This document shows, piece after piece, positions 34,846-44,313 of a stretch of DNA of 64,000 bases. The stretch is from the NCBI GenBank assembly GCA_965661545.1, contig CBFIEF010000006.1:1-64000 (forward strand). The letters run 5' to 3'. The position numbers and the translations under genes are program-made. Origin of the DNA: UBA7985 sp965661545 (GTDB lineage: Bacteria; Pseudomonadota; Alphaproteobacteria; UBA7985). The notes beneath the pieces were generated by a model that searched no databases, had not been told where the DNA came from, and saw only the letters and a program-made list of their open reading frames with translations. Position 1 is the stretch's first letter, and every line of letters starts with the position of its first letter.

Positions 34846-35796
34846 ATGGTGCGGATTTTCAAAACGTTCATGCTCGCGATGTCACTCTTTTTGATGACCA
34901 GCGCAGCGGCCCAAGCTCAAGTTACGGTACAGGGCGTGCCCGTTGAGCGTGGTCTTGGCTTCCAAGACCCTGCAACTCCAATCATGGAGCGTGCAGTAGC
35001 ACAGTACAATGTGCTGATTCTTCCGATTATGGCAGCGGTGACGATCTTCGTTCTCGTCCTTCTGCTGTGGACATGCTGGAAGTTTCGGGAGCAAGAGGGT
35101 CGCCAGCCAAGCACAGTGACCCACAACACGATGATCGAGGTGGTTTGGACAGCGGTTCCGATCCTTATCCTCGTTGTCTTGTTCATCCCGGCGATGCGTT
35201 TTCTCTACTTCAATGAGAACGGTCCAGACATGCTGATCAGCGGTGAGCGCGGCTATGATAAGCACGCTGAGCTGGTGATCCAAGCTACGGGAAACCAGTG
35301 GAACTGGTCCTACGAATACCTGCTGTATCGGGACGAGAACGGTGTAGAGACCGATGTTTCTGGCATCGAGTTTACCGCCAACATGCTCTCCCGCGACGCT
35401 TTGCTGGCCGATACTCGTCGGGACCAAGGCCTCTATAAGGGCGAAGCTGATTACCACCTGGTCATTCCGACCAACACGGTTGTTCGTTTCAACGTAACCG
35501 CATCCGACGTTTTGCACGCTTTTGCGATGCCAGCGTGGGGTGTGAAAATTGATGCGATCCCGGGTCACATGAACGCGACGTGGGCTTTGGTTAATGCAGA
35601 CAAGGCTGGCCTGTACATCGGTCAGTGCTCGGAGATCTGCGGCGACCGGCACTCTTTCATGCCAATCGCGGTTGATGCATTGCCTAAGGACGAGTTCCTG
35701 ACGTGGGCGGCAACGGCCAAGCAAGAGCTTGAAGGTGGCGCTATCGGCCCATCCCTGCCAGCGGTTTACGACAACCAAGTCGCAGCAGCGAACTAA
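34846..35796 (+). CDS. ctaC: Cytochrome c oxidase subunit II
   Basis: This 316-residue subunit has a signal peptide (MVRIFKTFMLAMSLFLMTSA), two membrane helices and a periplasmic cupredoxin domain. The CuA ligands are visible in the motif YIGQCSEICGDRHSFMP (two Cys, Glu, His, Met) with the upstream His in VLHAF. It receives electrons from cytochrome c and passes them to subunit I. It is the first gene of the oxidase operon; the upstream 250 bases separate it from the divergent tldD. Confidence 0.97.
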   Translation: MVRIFKTFMLAMSLFLMTSAAAQAQVTVQGVPVERGLGFQDPATPIMERAVAQYNVLILPIMAAVTIFVLVLLLWTCWKFREQEGRQPSTVTHNTMIEVVWTAVPILILVVLFIPAMRFLYFNENGPDMLISGERGYDKHAELVIQATGNQWNWSYEYLLYRDENGVETDVSGIEFTANMLSRDALLADTRRDQGLYKGEADYHLVIPTNTVVRFNVTASDVLHAFAMPAWGVKIDAIPGHMNATWALVNADKAGLYIGQCSEICGDRHSFMPIAVDALPKDEFLTWAATAKQELEGGAIGPSLPAVYDNQVAAAN

Positions 35797-35881
35797 GACA
35801 GACCGTATTCGGGGCTGAAAGGCGACGTTCTTTCAGCCTCATACGACAAAGAATACAGGCCAAAGATTCAAGGAAGAGACT

Positions 35882-37501
35882 ATGGCTTACGCAGCAGATC
35901 ACGCAGCCGATCATCACGATCACAAGCCCAACCCATTTTGGCGTTGGTTTGGTTCTACGAACCACAAGGACATTGGTACGCTGTACCTGGTGTTCTCCGT
36001 TATCACTGGCCTTATTGGTGCAGCACTTTCCGTTGTTATGCGGATGGAGCTGTCCGAGCCGGGTGTAGAATTCCTCGTTCGCGCCGATGGCGAGCCGAAC
36101 GGTCACTTCTGGAACACCATTATCACCGCCCATGGCGTTATCATGATCTTCTTCGTGGTCATGCCCGCGCTGATCGGTGGTTTTGGTAACTGGTTCGTTC
36201 CGCTGATGATTGGCGCGCCGGATATGGCGTTCCCGCGGATGAACAACATCTCGTTCTGGTTGCTCGTTCCTGCTGTGATCTTCGGTATTTTGTCCGCGGT
36301 CGTCGGTGGCGGCGCGGGCACAGGGTGGACCTTCTATCCACCGCTGTCGGTCACACAGCCGGAAAGTATGTCGGTGTCTCTTGCGATTTTCGCGCTCCAC
36401 ATGGCGGGTGCATCATCGATCATGGGCGCGATTAACTTTATCACCACGATCCTGAACATGCGCGCACCGGGCATGACCCTGCACCGCATGCCTTTGTTTG
36501 CCTGGGCGATGCTGGTTACGGCATTCTTGCTGCTGCTAGCGGTCCCAGTACTGGGTGGCGCGATTACCATGCTGTTGGCTGACAACGCGCTGGGTACGTG
36601 TTTCTTCTGTGCTGAAGGTGGCGATCCGGTTTTGTTCCAGCACTTGTTCTGGTTCTTCGGTCATCCTGAAGTCTACATCATGATCCTGCCGGCTTTTGGT
36701 ATTGTAAGCCACGTGATCAGCACATTCTCCCGCAAGCCAATCTTTGGCTATCTCGGGATGGCTTACGCCATGGTCTCCATCGGCTTTATCGGCTTCGTCG
36801 TGTGGGCTCACCACATGTACACCGTCGGCATGCCAACCAACGTGCAGGCGTACTTCACGCTCGCAACCATGGTTATTGCCGTACCAACTGGTATTAAGAT
36901 CTTCTCTTGGATCGCGACCATGTGGGGCGGCTCGCTTCGCTTCACCACGCCGATGCTTTGGGCGATTGGCTTCATCTTCCTGTTCACGCTGGGTGGCGTA
37001 ACAGGCGTGATGTTGTCGATGGCACAGTTCGATAAGCCGCTGCACGATACCTACTTCGTGGTTGCGCACTTCCATTACGTACTGTCCATGGGCGCGGTCT
37101 TCGGGATCTTCTGTGGTTGGTACTACTGGATCGGCAAAATGTCGGGCCGTCAGTACCCAGAGTGGGCCGGCAAGTTGCACTTCTGGACGTTCTTCATCGG
37201 TGTAAACGTAATTTTCTTCCCGCAGCACTTCTTGGGCATGCAGGGGATGCCGCGTCGTTACATCGACTATCTTGATACCCAGGCGTTCTACAACATGATC
37301 TCAACGTGGGGTGCATACCTGTCGTTTGGTTCGACGCTCTTCTTTATTGGCATCGCGATCTACACTTTGGTTGCGGGTCGCCGTGTTGGTGACAGCTACT
37401 GGGGTGATGGTGCCACGACGCTGGAGTGGACTGTATCGTCTCCTCCTCCATTCCACACGTTCGATGACCTGCCACAGATTGAACCTGAGGCCGCTCACTA
37501 A
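35882..37501 (+). CDS. ctaD: Cytochrome c oxidase subunit I (aa3-type)
   Basis: This 539-residue protein with 12 helices carries heme a, heme a3 and CuB. Family segments seen are STNHKDIGTLYLVF, the heme a ligand region NTIITAHGVIMIFF, the CuB/Tyr crosslink segment FGHPEVYIMILPAFGI, WAHHMYTVG, and HDTYFVVAHFHYVLSMG with the heme ligands. It reduces O2 to water and pumps protons. The glutamate of the D-channel is present in GHPEVYI. Having ctaD between ctaC and ctaB is typical of Rhizobiales-type operons. Confidence 0.98.
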   Translation: MAYAADHAADHHDHKPNPFWRWFGSTNHKDIGTLYLVFSVITGLIGAALSVVMRMELSEPGVEFLVRADGEPNGHFWNTIITAHGVIMIFFVVMPALIGGFGNWFVPLMIGAPDMAFPRMNNISFWLLVPAVIFGILSAVVGGGAGTGWTFYPPLSVTQPESMSVSLAIFALHMAGASSIMGAINFITTILNMRAPGMTLHRMPLFAWAMLVTAFLLLLAVPVLGGAITMLLADNALGTCFFCAEGGDPVLFQHLFWFFGHPEVYIMILPAFGIVSHVISTFSRKPIFGYLGMAYAMVSIGFIGFVVWAHHMYTVGMPTNVQAYFTLATMVIAVPTGIKIFSWIATMWGGSLRFTTPMLWAIGFIFLFTLGGVTGVMLSMAQFDKPLHDTYFVVAHFHYVLSMGAVFGIFCGWYYWIGKMSGRQYPEWAGKLHFWTFFIGVNVIFFPQHFLGMQGMPRRYIDYLDTQAFYNMISTWGAYLSFGSTLFFIGIAIYTLVAGRRVGDSYWGDGATTLEWTVSSPPPFHTFDDLPQIEPEAAH

Positions 37502-37509
37502 GGGCAAGT

Positions 37510-38478
37510 ATGACGACAATCGTCGACGATAAGAACGCAGCCGCTGATGAATCCTCAAAGATCACAGCCGCTGAGTTGAGTGAAAAAGACGCGCCACAGA
37601 ACCCCTCTGTGGCGCGCGCTTATTTCCAATTGCTGAAGCCGCGTGTGATGACGCTTGTGGTCTTCACCGCTGCGGTTGGTCTCTGGCTCGCGCCAGGTCA
37701 AATTGAAGCGTGGCGGGCTGTGCTCGGCTTGGTCATTTTGGCCATTGGTGCCGGGGCTTCCGGCGCGCTGAACATGTGGTACGACCGTGACATTGACGCG
37801 GTTATGTCCCGCACGGCCAAGCGCCCCATTCCCAACGGTGATGTAACGCCAAACCATGCACTGATCTATGGTCTCGTGCTGTCGATTTGTTCCGTGGTTG
37901 CGCTCGGTTTTGTGACCAACTGGGTCTCAGCTGGCATCCTCGCGTTTACCAATGCGTTTTACGTTGTGATCTACACTATGTGGCTCAAGCGCCGGACCGC
38001 GCAAAACATCGTCATCGGCGGTGCAGCGGGCGCGTTTCCGCCAATGATCGGCTGGGCGATGGTTTCGGGTGACATCACATGGGTCGGCTTCGTGCTGTTC
38101 AGCCTGATTTTCCTGTGGACCCCGCCCCACTTCTGGGCTTTGGCGTTGGTCAAGGAATCCGAATATGGCGCCGTGAATGTTCCCATGCTGCCAAATGTTG
38201 CCGGCGCTAAGGAAACCAAGCGTCAAATCGTGATCTACACAGCGGCCATGTCGCTGACCGGTTTGGTGCCGTTCCTGCTGGGTGCCGCGGGCTACATCTA
38301 CTTTGTCGTGGCTTTGGCTTTTGGCGCTCTGTTCATGGTAAACGCATGGCAGTTGATGCGCGGCGATTCGCTCGCCCCCGCCAAGCGGATGTTCGGCTAT
38401 TCTATCTTCTACCTCTTCCTGATGTTTGGCTTATTGCTGTTCGATGCTCGAACGCATGTGAGCCTGACTTGGATCTAA
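37510..38478 (+). CDS. ctaB: Protoheme IX farnesyltransferase CtaB
   Basis: This 322-residue UbiA-type prenyltransferase makes heme O, the precursor of heme A. It has about eight membrane helices and the two Asp-rich sites, NMWYDRDIDAVMSRTAKRPIP and the later DDxxD-like region, plus LIFLWTPPHFWALAL. It sits 8 bases after ctaD. The hydrophilic N-terminal extension of about 35 residues is not conserved but has no better internal start. Confidence 0.96.
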   Translation: MTTIVDDKNAAADESSKITAAELSEKDAPQNPSVARAYFQLLKPRVMTLVVFTAAVGLWLAPGQIEAWRAVLGLVILAIGAGASGALNMWYDRDIDAVMSRTAKRPIPNGDVTPNHALIYGLVLSICSVVALGFVTNWVSAGILAFTNAFYVVIYTMWLKRRTAQNIVIGGAAGAFPPMIGWAMVSGDITWVGFVLFSLIFLWTPPHFWALALVKESEYGAVNVPMLPNVAGAKETKRQIVIYTAAMSLTGLVPFLLGAAGYIYFVVALAFGALFMVNAWQLMRGDSLAPAKRMFGYSIFYLFLMFGLLLFDARTHVSLTWI

Positions 38479-38506
38479 ACCCTGTTTTTGTTGGAGGCCG
38501 TCGAAA

Positions 38507-38653
38507 ATGGCAGACAAAAAAGACGATAAGCGCCCCGAGTGGACTAAAGGCCGGTCCAAGGGCAATTGGATTATCCTTGCGGTGCTCGTGGTGTTCGTTG
38601 TGGGCTGGTACGGTTTCTTTCTCGCAAACACTGCTTCGCGTGCGGCGGGCTAA
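38507..38653 (+). CDS. Small CoxF-like membrane protein of the oxidase operon
   Basis: This 48-codon gene (MADKKDDKRPEW to TASRAAG) has a charged N terminus and one transmembrane helix (about residues 21-40). It has a GGAGG ribosome site and lies exactly between ctaB and ctaG, 6 bases before ctaG. Small single-helix proteins, often named CoxF, occupy this slot in Rhizobiales operons. The function is not established; a role as a small oxidase subunit or assembly helper is likely. Confidence 0.75.
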   Translation: MADKKDDKRPEWTKGRSKGNWIILAVLVVFVVGWYGFFLANTASRAAG

Positions 38654-38659
38654 GACCGG

Positions 38660-39241
38660 ATGACAGCGCAGCAGCAACAGCCTCGCTCCACACAGTCCAA
38701 GAACACGCGCGTTCTGCTGATGACCTTGGGCGTGATTGGATTCATGTTGGCTCTGGTCGCTACCGCGCCCGCAGCCTACCGCAAGTTCTGCGAAATCACG
38801 GGTATTTCAGGAACAACGCAAGTTGCGAGCGCTGCGGAGCTCTCCGATGCCCAGCAGGCCGCGCAGGCGGGCGGTTTGGGTGAAATTGAGATCCTTTTTG
38901 CAGCATCTGTTGAGCCATCGCTGGACTGGAAATTTCGGCCCAAGCAGCGGACGATCAAGCTTCAGATTGGCGAGCAGCGCCAAATCGAATACGTGGCAAA
39001 AAATCAATCCAAAACGATGATTACGCGGGGAACCGCGACGTTCAACGTGACGCCGCTTCAGGCTGGAAGATACTTTTCCAAGATTCAGTGTTTCTGCTTC
39101 GAAGATCAGCAGCTAGAGCCGGGGCAATCTATTGATATGCCAGTGATTTTCTACGTTGACCCGGCTATTCAGGATAACCCGGATTTGAAGGACCTGCGCC
39201 AGATTACGTTGGCTTATACGTTCTTCAACGCAGCCGATTAA
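38660..39241 (+). CDS. ctaG: Cytochrome c oxidase assembly protein CtaG/Cox11
   Basis: This 193-residue copper chaperone inserts CuB into subunit I. It has one N-terminal membrane helix and a periplasmic domain with the copper-binding CFCF motif (IQCFCFEDQQLEPG) and DMPVIFYVDP. The first ATG at 38660 follows the CoxF-like stop by 6 bases. The family start and length fit well. Confidence 0.95.
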   Translation: MTAQQQQPRSTQSKNTRVLLMTLGVIGFMLALVATAPAAYRKFCEITGISGTTQVASAAELSDAQQAAQAGGLGEIEILFAASVEPSLDWKFRPKQRTIKLQIGEQRQIEYVAKNQSKTMITRGTATFNVTPLQAGRYFSKIQCFCFEDQQLEPGQSIDMPVIFYVDPAIQDNPDLKDLRQITLAYTFFNAAD

Positions 39242-39363
39242 TCCCGCGGGCCGGACGCTTTCCAAAAACGCAAAGGTCAGAACCGCTCATAGAGCGTTGC
39301 ACCGTCGCGCCGTGCCCCTTAGAAGGGGGTAATGTACAAATTCTAGCACGAGGACATCCAGCG

Positions 39364-40218
39364 ATGGCTGACGCACATCACGGTCCGAACCACGACTATC
39401 ACTTGCTCGAGCCTTCCATTTGGCCGCTCGCAACTTCCATCGCCGTCGGCATTCTGCTGTTCGGTGCGGTGCTCATGTTCCACAACAACCCCAGTCAAGC
39501 TGAAGGCCTGATGAACACGCTCATGGATGCGCGCTGGTTTATCGTCGGGCTTGGCGGTGCGGGCTTCATTGCCTCTGTATTCGGCTGGTGGAGTGACGTG
39601 ATCAAGGAAAGCCGTCAGGGCGACCACAAGCCAGTGGTTCAGCTTGGTCTGCGCTACGGCATGCTGTTCTTCATCGCGTCGGAAGTGATGTTCTTCTTTG
39701 CGTTCTTCTGGGCCTACTTCAACTTCGGCGTGACCGAAGAAGTGTGGCCGCCGCAGGGTACGGATACCTTCAACCCGATCGATATGCCGCTTTACAACAC
39801 GGTGATCCTGCTCCTCTCGGGCGTGACGGTCACGTGGGCGCACGAGGCAATTCGCCATGGCGACCGCCGGGACTTCCTGTTGTCTCTGGGTCTCACGGTC
39901 CTGCTGGGTATTCTGTTTACCTGCATGCAGGCTGTTGAGTACTTCGAGGCATTCGCAGTTTATGGCTACGGCTACAATGCCGAAGGCGTCGTTGAGACCT
40001 ACCCATCCACCTTCCTGATCGCGACCGGCTTCCACGGTTTTCACGTGATCATCGGTACCACTTTCCTTGCGGTTTGCTGGTTCCGTGGTTTGGCGAACAA
40101 CATGACCAAGGAAAAGCACTTCGGTTTCGAGGCAGCGGCTTGGTACTGGCACTTCGTCGATGTGGTGTGGCTGTTCCTTTACGTTTCCATCTATTGGGGC
40201 ATTTTCGATCGCGGTTAA
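39364..40218 (+). CDS. ctaE: Cytochrome c oxidase subunit III
   Basis: This 284-residue seven-helix protein has the family segments HNDYHLLEPSIWP-like N terminus, FIASEVMFFFAFFWAYF, and the C-terminal GFHGFHVIIGT and WYWHFVDVVWLFLYVSIYW. It stabilises the oxidase core. A 122-base gap before it contains a short hairpin (CCCCTT/AAGGGG at 39315-39328) without a T tract. It is followed by DUF983, surf1 and a carboxypeptidase in a tight series. Confidence 0.97.
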   Translation: MADAHHGPNHDYHLLEPSIWPLATSIAVGILLFGAVLMFHNNPSQAEGLMNTLMDARWFIVGLGGAGFIASVFGWWSDVIKESRQGDHKPVVQLGLRYGMLFFIASEVMFFFAFFWAYFNFGVTEEVWPPQGTDTFNPIDMPLYNTVILLLSGVTVTWAHEAIRHGDRRDFLLSLGLTVLLGILFTCMQAVEYFEAFAVYGYGYNAEGVVETYPSTFLIATGFHGFHVIIGTTFLAVCWFRGLANNMTKEKHFGFEAAAWYWHFVDVVWLFLYVSIYWGIFDRG

Positions 40219-40243
40219 GCGGTCCGTTGCACGCGGGGAAATC

Positions 40244-40636
40244 ATGACCAAAGAGCCGTCTTTTCCCCGCCGGACATCCGCCGAGGCCGTAGCCCTCGGT
40301 CTGAGCCAAAAGTGCCCCCGATGTGGGCAGGGCTCGCTGTACCAATCTTTCCTAAAAGTCCGCACCAGTTGCGACGTCTGCAGACTCGATCTCAGCCGTG
40401 AAGACAGCGGGGACGGACCGGCGGCCTTTTTGATTTTCGGCATTGGTGGTGTGGTGTTGTTCCTCGCGCTGGTCGTTGAGCTCGCTGCACAGCCACCCTA
40501 TTGGGTCCATTTCAGCATTTGGTTGCCCATGGTGTTGGTGTTGTTCTGGCTGCTCGCTCCCCGAGCCAAGGCCATCTTTATCGCCCTGCAGTACCTGAAC
40601 AAATCGTCCGACAGCGGCAGCGCGAAATATAAGTGA
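40244..40636 (+). CDS. DUF983 family membrane protein
   Basis: This 130-residue protein starts with a zinc-ribbon-like pattern (CPRCG ... CDVC) followed by two membrane helices. DUF983 genes sit after ctaE in most alphaproteobacterial oxidase clusters, so a part in oxidase biogenesis is inferred. The ATG at 40244 was preferred over a longer in-frame start. Its stop overlaps the first possible surf1 start. A function has not been shown. Confidence 0.85.
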   Translation: MTKEPSFPRRTSAEAVALGLSQKCPRCGQGSLYQSFLKVRTSCDVCRLDLSREDSGDGPAAFLIFGIGGVVLFLALVVELAAQPPYWVHFSIWLPMVLVLFWLLAPRAKAIFIALQYLNKSSDSGSAKYK

Positions 40637-40638
40637 TC

Positions 40639-41358
40639 ATGCGCACCATGAACCGACACTTCAAACCTCGTCCCCTGATGTATCTGCTTGCCCTGCCGTG
40701 CTTCGCGCTGCTGTGCGTCTTGGGGACGTGGCAGCTCCAGCGGTTGGCGTGGAAGAAAGCCTTGCAGCAAAGCCAAGCGACCCTCAACGCTACCCCGGCG
40801 ATCGAAACCGACGCCAGTCACCCACTCTTTGGGCTGGAGGACCATTATCCAGTGGTTCTGACCGGTACACTTGATCTGGGTAAAGCCATTGGCTTTTTCG
40901 GTCGATCTTTGAACGGCAAAACCGGCGAAGATTACTACGCTCCGCTAACGCTAGCCGATGACCAGATTGCGTGGGTGAAGCTCGGGTTTGCGCAAGGTTA
41001 TGATGCAGCTGACGCGCCCGTTGCCTTCGGTGAGCTGCCACGCGGGCAAGTGTACGGTGGCGGTTGGCGCGGAAACCCTGCCTTTGACCCCGGCAACCAG
41101 CCAGAACGGGATATGTGGGCCGTAGCAGACCCAGAAGCGATGTCGAGCCATGCGGGGCTCGACCCACAGGTCACGCTTCCCATGCTGGTTGAGCTGACAG
41201 AGTCCCTGGGCGAACGCAGCCCCTTTACGCCCACCCCGACCAACAATGCACTTCGCAATCCGCATCTGAGTTACGCCGTTCAGTGGTTCAGCTTTGCTTT
41301 GATTTTGGCGGTGTTTGTGTTGATCCTAAGCTTTCCAAAACGAGGAGACGCGGCATGA
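40639..41358 (+). CDS. surf1: SURF1 family oxidase assembly protein
   Basis: This 239-residue protein has two membrane helices, one at each end, and a periplasmic loop, like Shy1/SURF1. It has the family pattern LGTWQLQRLAWKKAL and C-terminal NPHLSYAVQWFSFALIL. SURF1 supports heme a insertion into subunit I. The ATG at 40639 was chosen because 40633 is a GTG within the previous gene's end; 40648 is also possible. Its stop overlaps the next start (ATGA). Confidence 0.92.
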   Translation: MRTMNRHFKPRPLMYLLALPCFALLCVLGTWQLQRLAWKKALQQSQATLNATPAIETDASHPLFGLEDHYPVVLTGTLDLGKAIGFFGRSLNGKTGEDYYAPLTLADDQIAWVKLGFAQGYDAADAPVAFGELPRGQVYGGGWRGNPAFDPGNQPERDMWAVADPEAMSSHAGLDPQVTLPMLVELTESLGERSPFTPTPTNNALRNPHLSYAVQWFSFALILAVFVLILSFPKRGDAA

Positions 41359-42845
41359 CTAATTACGCTGAGATGGAAGCCTTGAACGCCAAGGCGGGAA
41401 CTTTGTCTGAGGCGCTGTCGATCCTGTACTGGGATCAGCAATCCATGATGCCAACCGGCGGCGGCCCGAGCCGTTCTGACCAGACGGCGTTGTTGGAAAC
41501 AATGGTGCACGACATCACTGCAGGCCGAGAGCTAGGCGAAGCGATCAAAGCGGCAGAGGGTGACAACGCCCTGACCCCGTGGCAGCGAGCCAATGTCGAG
41601 GAAACCAAGCGCTCATACATTCGCGCGACGGCCATTCCTTCCGATTTGGTTGCGGCCAAGTCAAAAGCGGAAAGCCGCGCGCTGGCTATTTGGCAAGACG
41701 CACGCCCCAACAACGATTTCGCTGCGGCGCTTCCGGCATTGCGCGACTGTTTCAACCTCGCCAAGCAAGCCGGACAAGCCATCGCTGATAAAACCGGCCA
41801 ACCGCTCTATGAAGCCATGATCGATGGGTTCGAGCCAGATCTGACTGTCGCGCAAATCGATGCTGTTTTCGACGACTACGCCGCTTTCCTGCCAGACTTT
41901 CTGGATGACGTTTTGGCGGCGCAAGACGCGCGCGGCGAACCGCTGCCGCTGGATGGCCCTTTTGATATTCCGACGCAGCGCAACGTGTTCCAGGACATTA
42001 TGAAGTCTGTCGGCTTTGATTTCGAACATGGCCGTTTGGACACCTCCGCGCATCCGTTTTGCGGCGGTACGCCCTCTGATGTCCGCATGACCACCCGCTA
42101 CCGTGATGAAGACTTCATGGACGCGATGATGGGCGTTTTGCACGAAACCGGTCACGCGCTGTACGAGCAAGGTCTGCCCAAGGATTACGCCCGACAGCCC
42201 GTCGGCCTCGCACGCGGGATGGTGCTGCATGAAAGCCAGTCCTTGACCATCGAGATGCAAGTCGTCCGCAGCCGTGCCTTCATGACCTATGCCGCACCGA
42301 TGCTGGCAAAAGCGTTTGGCAAGTCTGGCCCCGCGTGGACGGGCGAGAACCTGTCGCGCCATGCTGCGCGTGTGGAGCGTTCTTTCATCCGCGTTGAGGC
42401 GGATGAAGTCACCTATCCGGCGCACGTGATTTTGCGGTATCGCCTCGAAAAAGCGCTCCTGTCCGGCGATCTCGATCTCGCCGATTTGCCCCAAGCGTGG
42501 GGCGACGGTCTGGAAGCGCTGCTCGGCATTCGCCCGAAGACCGATCGCGAAGGTTGCTTACAGGACATCCACTGGTATTCCGGCGCGTTTGGCTATTTCC
42601 CAACCTACAGCCTTGGCGCCATGTGCGCGGCTCAAGTCTTCAACGCCGCGCGCGAGAAACTGGGCGATGTTGAAGCACAGATCGAGCGCGGGGAGTTTGC
42701 GCCGCTGGTGCAGTGGCTGCGGGATAACGTGCACGGCAAAGCGTCTTCCGGGTCCACGGACGAGATCCTCACCGCTGCGACCGGCACTGGCCTCCGCGCT
42801 GACGCGTTCAAAGCGCATTTGCGCAAGCGTTACCTCGACGGCTAA
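41355..42845 (+). CDS. M32 family carboxypeptidase (Taq-type)
   Basis: This 496-residue zinc carboxypeptidase has the motif HETGH at His263 and His267 (VLHETGHALYEQGLP), and HESQSL supplies the further glutamate. The N terminus (MEALNAKAGTLSEALSILYWDQQSMMP) fits the family. It removes C-terminal residues in the cytoplasm. It overlaps the surf1 stop by ATGA, so translation is probably coupled, and thrC follows after 37 bases. Confidence 0.93.
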   Translation: MTNYAEMEALNAKAGTLSEALSILYWDQQSMMPTGGGPSRSDQTALLETMVHDITAGRELGEAIKAAEGDNALTPWQRANVEETKRSYIRATAIPSDLVAAKSKAESRALAIWQDARPNNDFAAALPALRDCFNLAKQAGQAIADKTGQPLYEAMIDGFEPDLTVAQIDAVFDDYAAFLPDFLDDVLAAQDARGEPLPLDGPFDIPTQRNVFQDIMKSVGFDFEHGRLDTSAHPFCGGTPSDVRMTTRYRDEDFMDAMMGVLHETGHALYEQGLPKDYARQPVGLARGMVLHESQSLTIEMQVVRSRAFMTYAAPMLAKAFGKSGPAWTGENLSRHAARVERSFIRVEADEVTYPAHVILRYRLEKALLSGDLDLADLPQAWGDGLEALLGIRPKTDREGCLQDIHWYSGAFGYFPTYSLGAMCAAQVFNAAREKLGDVEAQIERGEFAPLVQWLRDNVHGKASSGSTDEILTAATGTGLRADAFKAHLRKRYLDG

Positions 42846-42882
42846 TCTGCTTTCACACCAACGCCTGAAACGGACCCCGAAC

Positions 42883-44277
42883 ATGCAGTATATTTCCACG
42901 CGCGGCGAAGCGCCAAAGCTTGGCTTTGATGACGTGCTTCTCGCCGGACTGGCCAACGATGGCGGCCTCTACGTGCCGGAAAGCTGGCCGCAGGTCGACG
43001 CTGAAACCATGCGCAGCTGGCGGGGGTTGTCCTACCCGGAGCTTGCGGTCGAGGTCATGCTGCCATTCGTCGAGAAAAGCATTCCGCGCGAAGATTTCGC
43101 CAAGCTGGTTCAGCAGGCTTACTCGACCTTTCAACACAGCGCCGTAACACCGGTGAAGCAGCTCGACACCAACGTCTACCTGCTAGAGCTGTTCCACGGC
43201 CCAACCTTGGCGTTCAAGGACTGCGCGCTGCAACTGTTGGGACATTTGTTTGACTACGTGCTGGAGCGTCGGAACGAGCGCGTGACCATTGTTGGCGCGA
43301 CCTCTGGCGATACGGGTTCGGCGGCGATTGAAGCCATCAAGGGCCGCAAGCGCGCAGATATCTTTATCCTGTTCCCCGAAGGCCGAGTGAGCCCTGTGCA
43401 GCAGCGACAGATGACAACCGTTGACGCGGAAAACGTTCATGCGCTGGCGGTTGAAGGTACTTTTGACGACTGCCAAGACTTGGTTAAGGCGATGTTTGCG
43501 GATGCGGATTTCCGAGGTGAGGTCAGCTTGTCGGCTGTGAACTCGATCAACTGGGCGCGAATCATGGCGCAGATTGTTTACTACTTCTGGGCATCTCTTC
43601 GTTTGGGTGGTCCGGATCGCGAAGTTGATTTCTGCGTTCCAACCGGCAACTTCGGCAACGTGTTCGCCGGCTATGCCGCCAAGCAAATGGGCTTGCCTAT
43701 GGGCCGGTTGATGGTTGGTTCTAACCGCAACGACATCCTGACCCGCTTTTTCGAAAATGATGACATGTCGATCCAAGGTGTTGAGCCGAGCCTCAGCCCG
43801 TCAATGGATATTCAGATTTCCTCCAACTTCGAGCGCTATCTGTTTGATCTGCTCGATCGTAGTGGCGCTGCGACTGCAAAAACCATGATCGATTTTCGGG
43901 CCTCGGGCCGTATGAGCGTTGGTCAAGGGGGATGGGATCAGGCGAAGCAGGATTTTCACGCCTTCTCGCTGGATGACAACAAGTGTCTGGACGCCATGCG
44001 GAAATGGTTTGATCAAACCGGCGAAGTCCTAGACCCGCATACCGTGATTGGCGTCGAGCATGCGGTGCAATTTGGGCGCGACGGGGTTCCTACCGTAGCG
44101 CTTGCTACAGCCCATCCAGCAAAGTTCCCGGCGGCTGTTGAGCAGGCCTTGAACCACACGCCGGACTTGCCTGCACACCTAAGTGATCTCTACGACCGTT
44201 CAGAAAGCTTCACCTCGCTGCCAAACCAGTTAAAAGAGGTGCAGCAGCACGTGCGCAATCACCGAAGACACACTTAG
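42883..44277 (+). CDS. thrC: Threonine synthase
   Basis: This 464-residue PLP enzyme of the last step of threonine synthesis converts O-phosphohomoserine to threonine. The start MQYISTRGEAPKLGFDDVLLAGLANDGGLY is typical. The PLP lysine is Lys112 in GPTLAFKD, and the phosphate-binding GATSGDTGSAA loop follows. A longer in-frame reading upstream lies in the carboxypeptidase gene and is not conserved. It precedes the M16 peptidase, an order seen in Rhodobacterales. Confidence 0.97.
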   Translation: MQYISTRGEAPKLGFDDVLLAGLANDGGLYVPESWPQVDAETMRSWRGLSYPELAVEVMLPFVEKSIPREDFAKLVQQAYSTFQHSAVTPVKQLDTNVYLLELFHGPTLAFKDCALQLLGHLFDYVLERRNERVTIVGATSGDTGSAAIEAIKGRKRADIFILFPEGRVSPVQQRQMTTVDAENVHALAVEGTFDDCQDLVKAMFADADFRGEVSLSAVNSINWARIMAQIVYYFWASLRLGGPDREVDFCVPTGNFGNVFAGYAAKQMGLPMGRLMVGSNRNDILTRFFENDDMSIQGVEPSLSPSMDIQISSNFERYLFDLLDRSGAATAKTMIDFRASGRMSVGQGGWDQAKQDFHAFSLDDNKCLDAMRKWFDQTGEVLDPHTVIGVEHAVQFGRDGVPTVALATAHPAKFPAAVEQALNHTPDLPAHLSDLYDRSESFTSLPNQLKEVQQHVRNHRRHT

Positions 44278-44313
44278 TGTCCGTGACTTCCGCGTAACGC
44301 GCGGGGAGGTTTT

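Noticed and set aside
39343..40443. Open frame of about 365 codons antisense to ctaE
   Set aside because: ctaE is unmistakable on the plus strand; the antisense frame is low-complexity and histidine/arginine-rich, a shadow.
44290..44312. Hairpin CCGCG/CGCGG followed by T's as a terminator after thrC
   Set aside because: The stem is only five pairs, the T run is separated by GGAGG, and this sequence is better explained as the ribosome site of the M16 gene.
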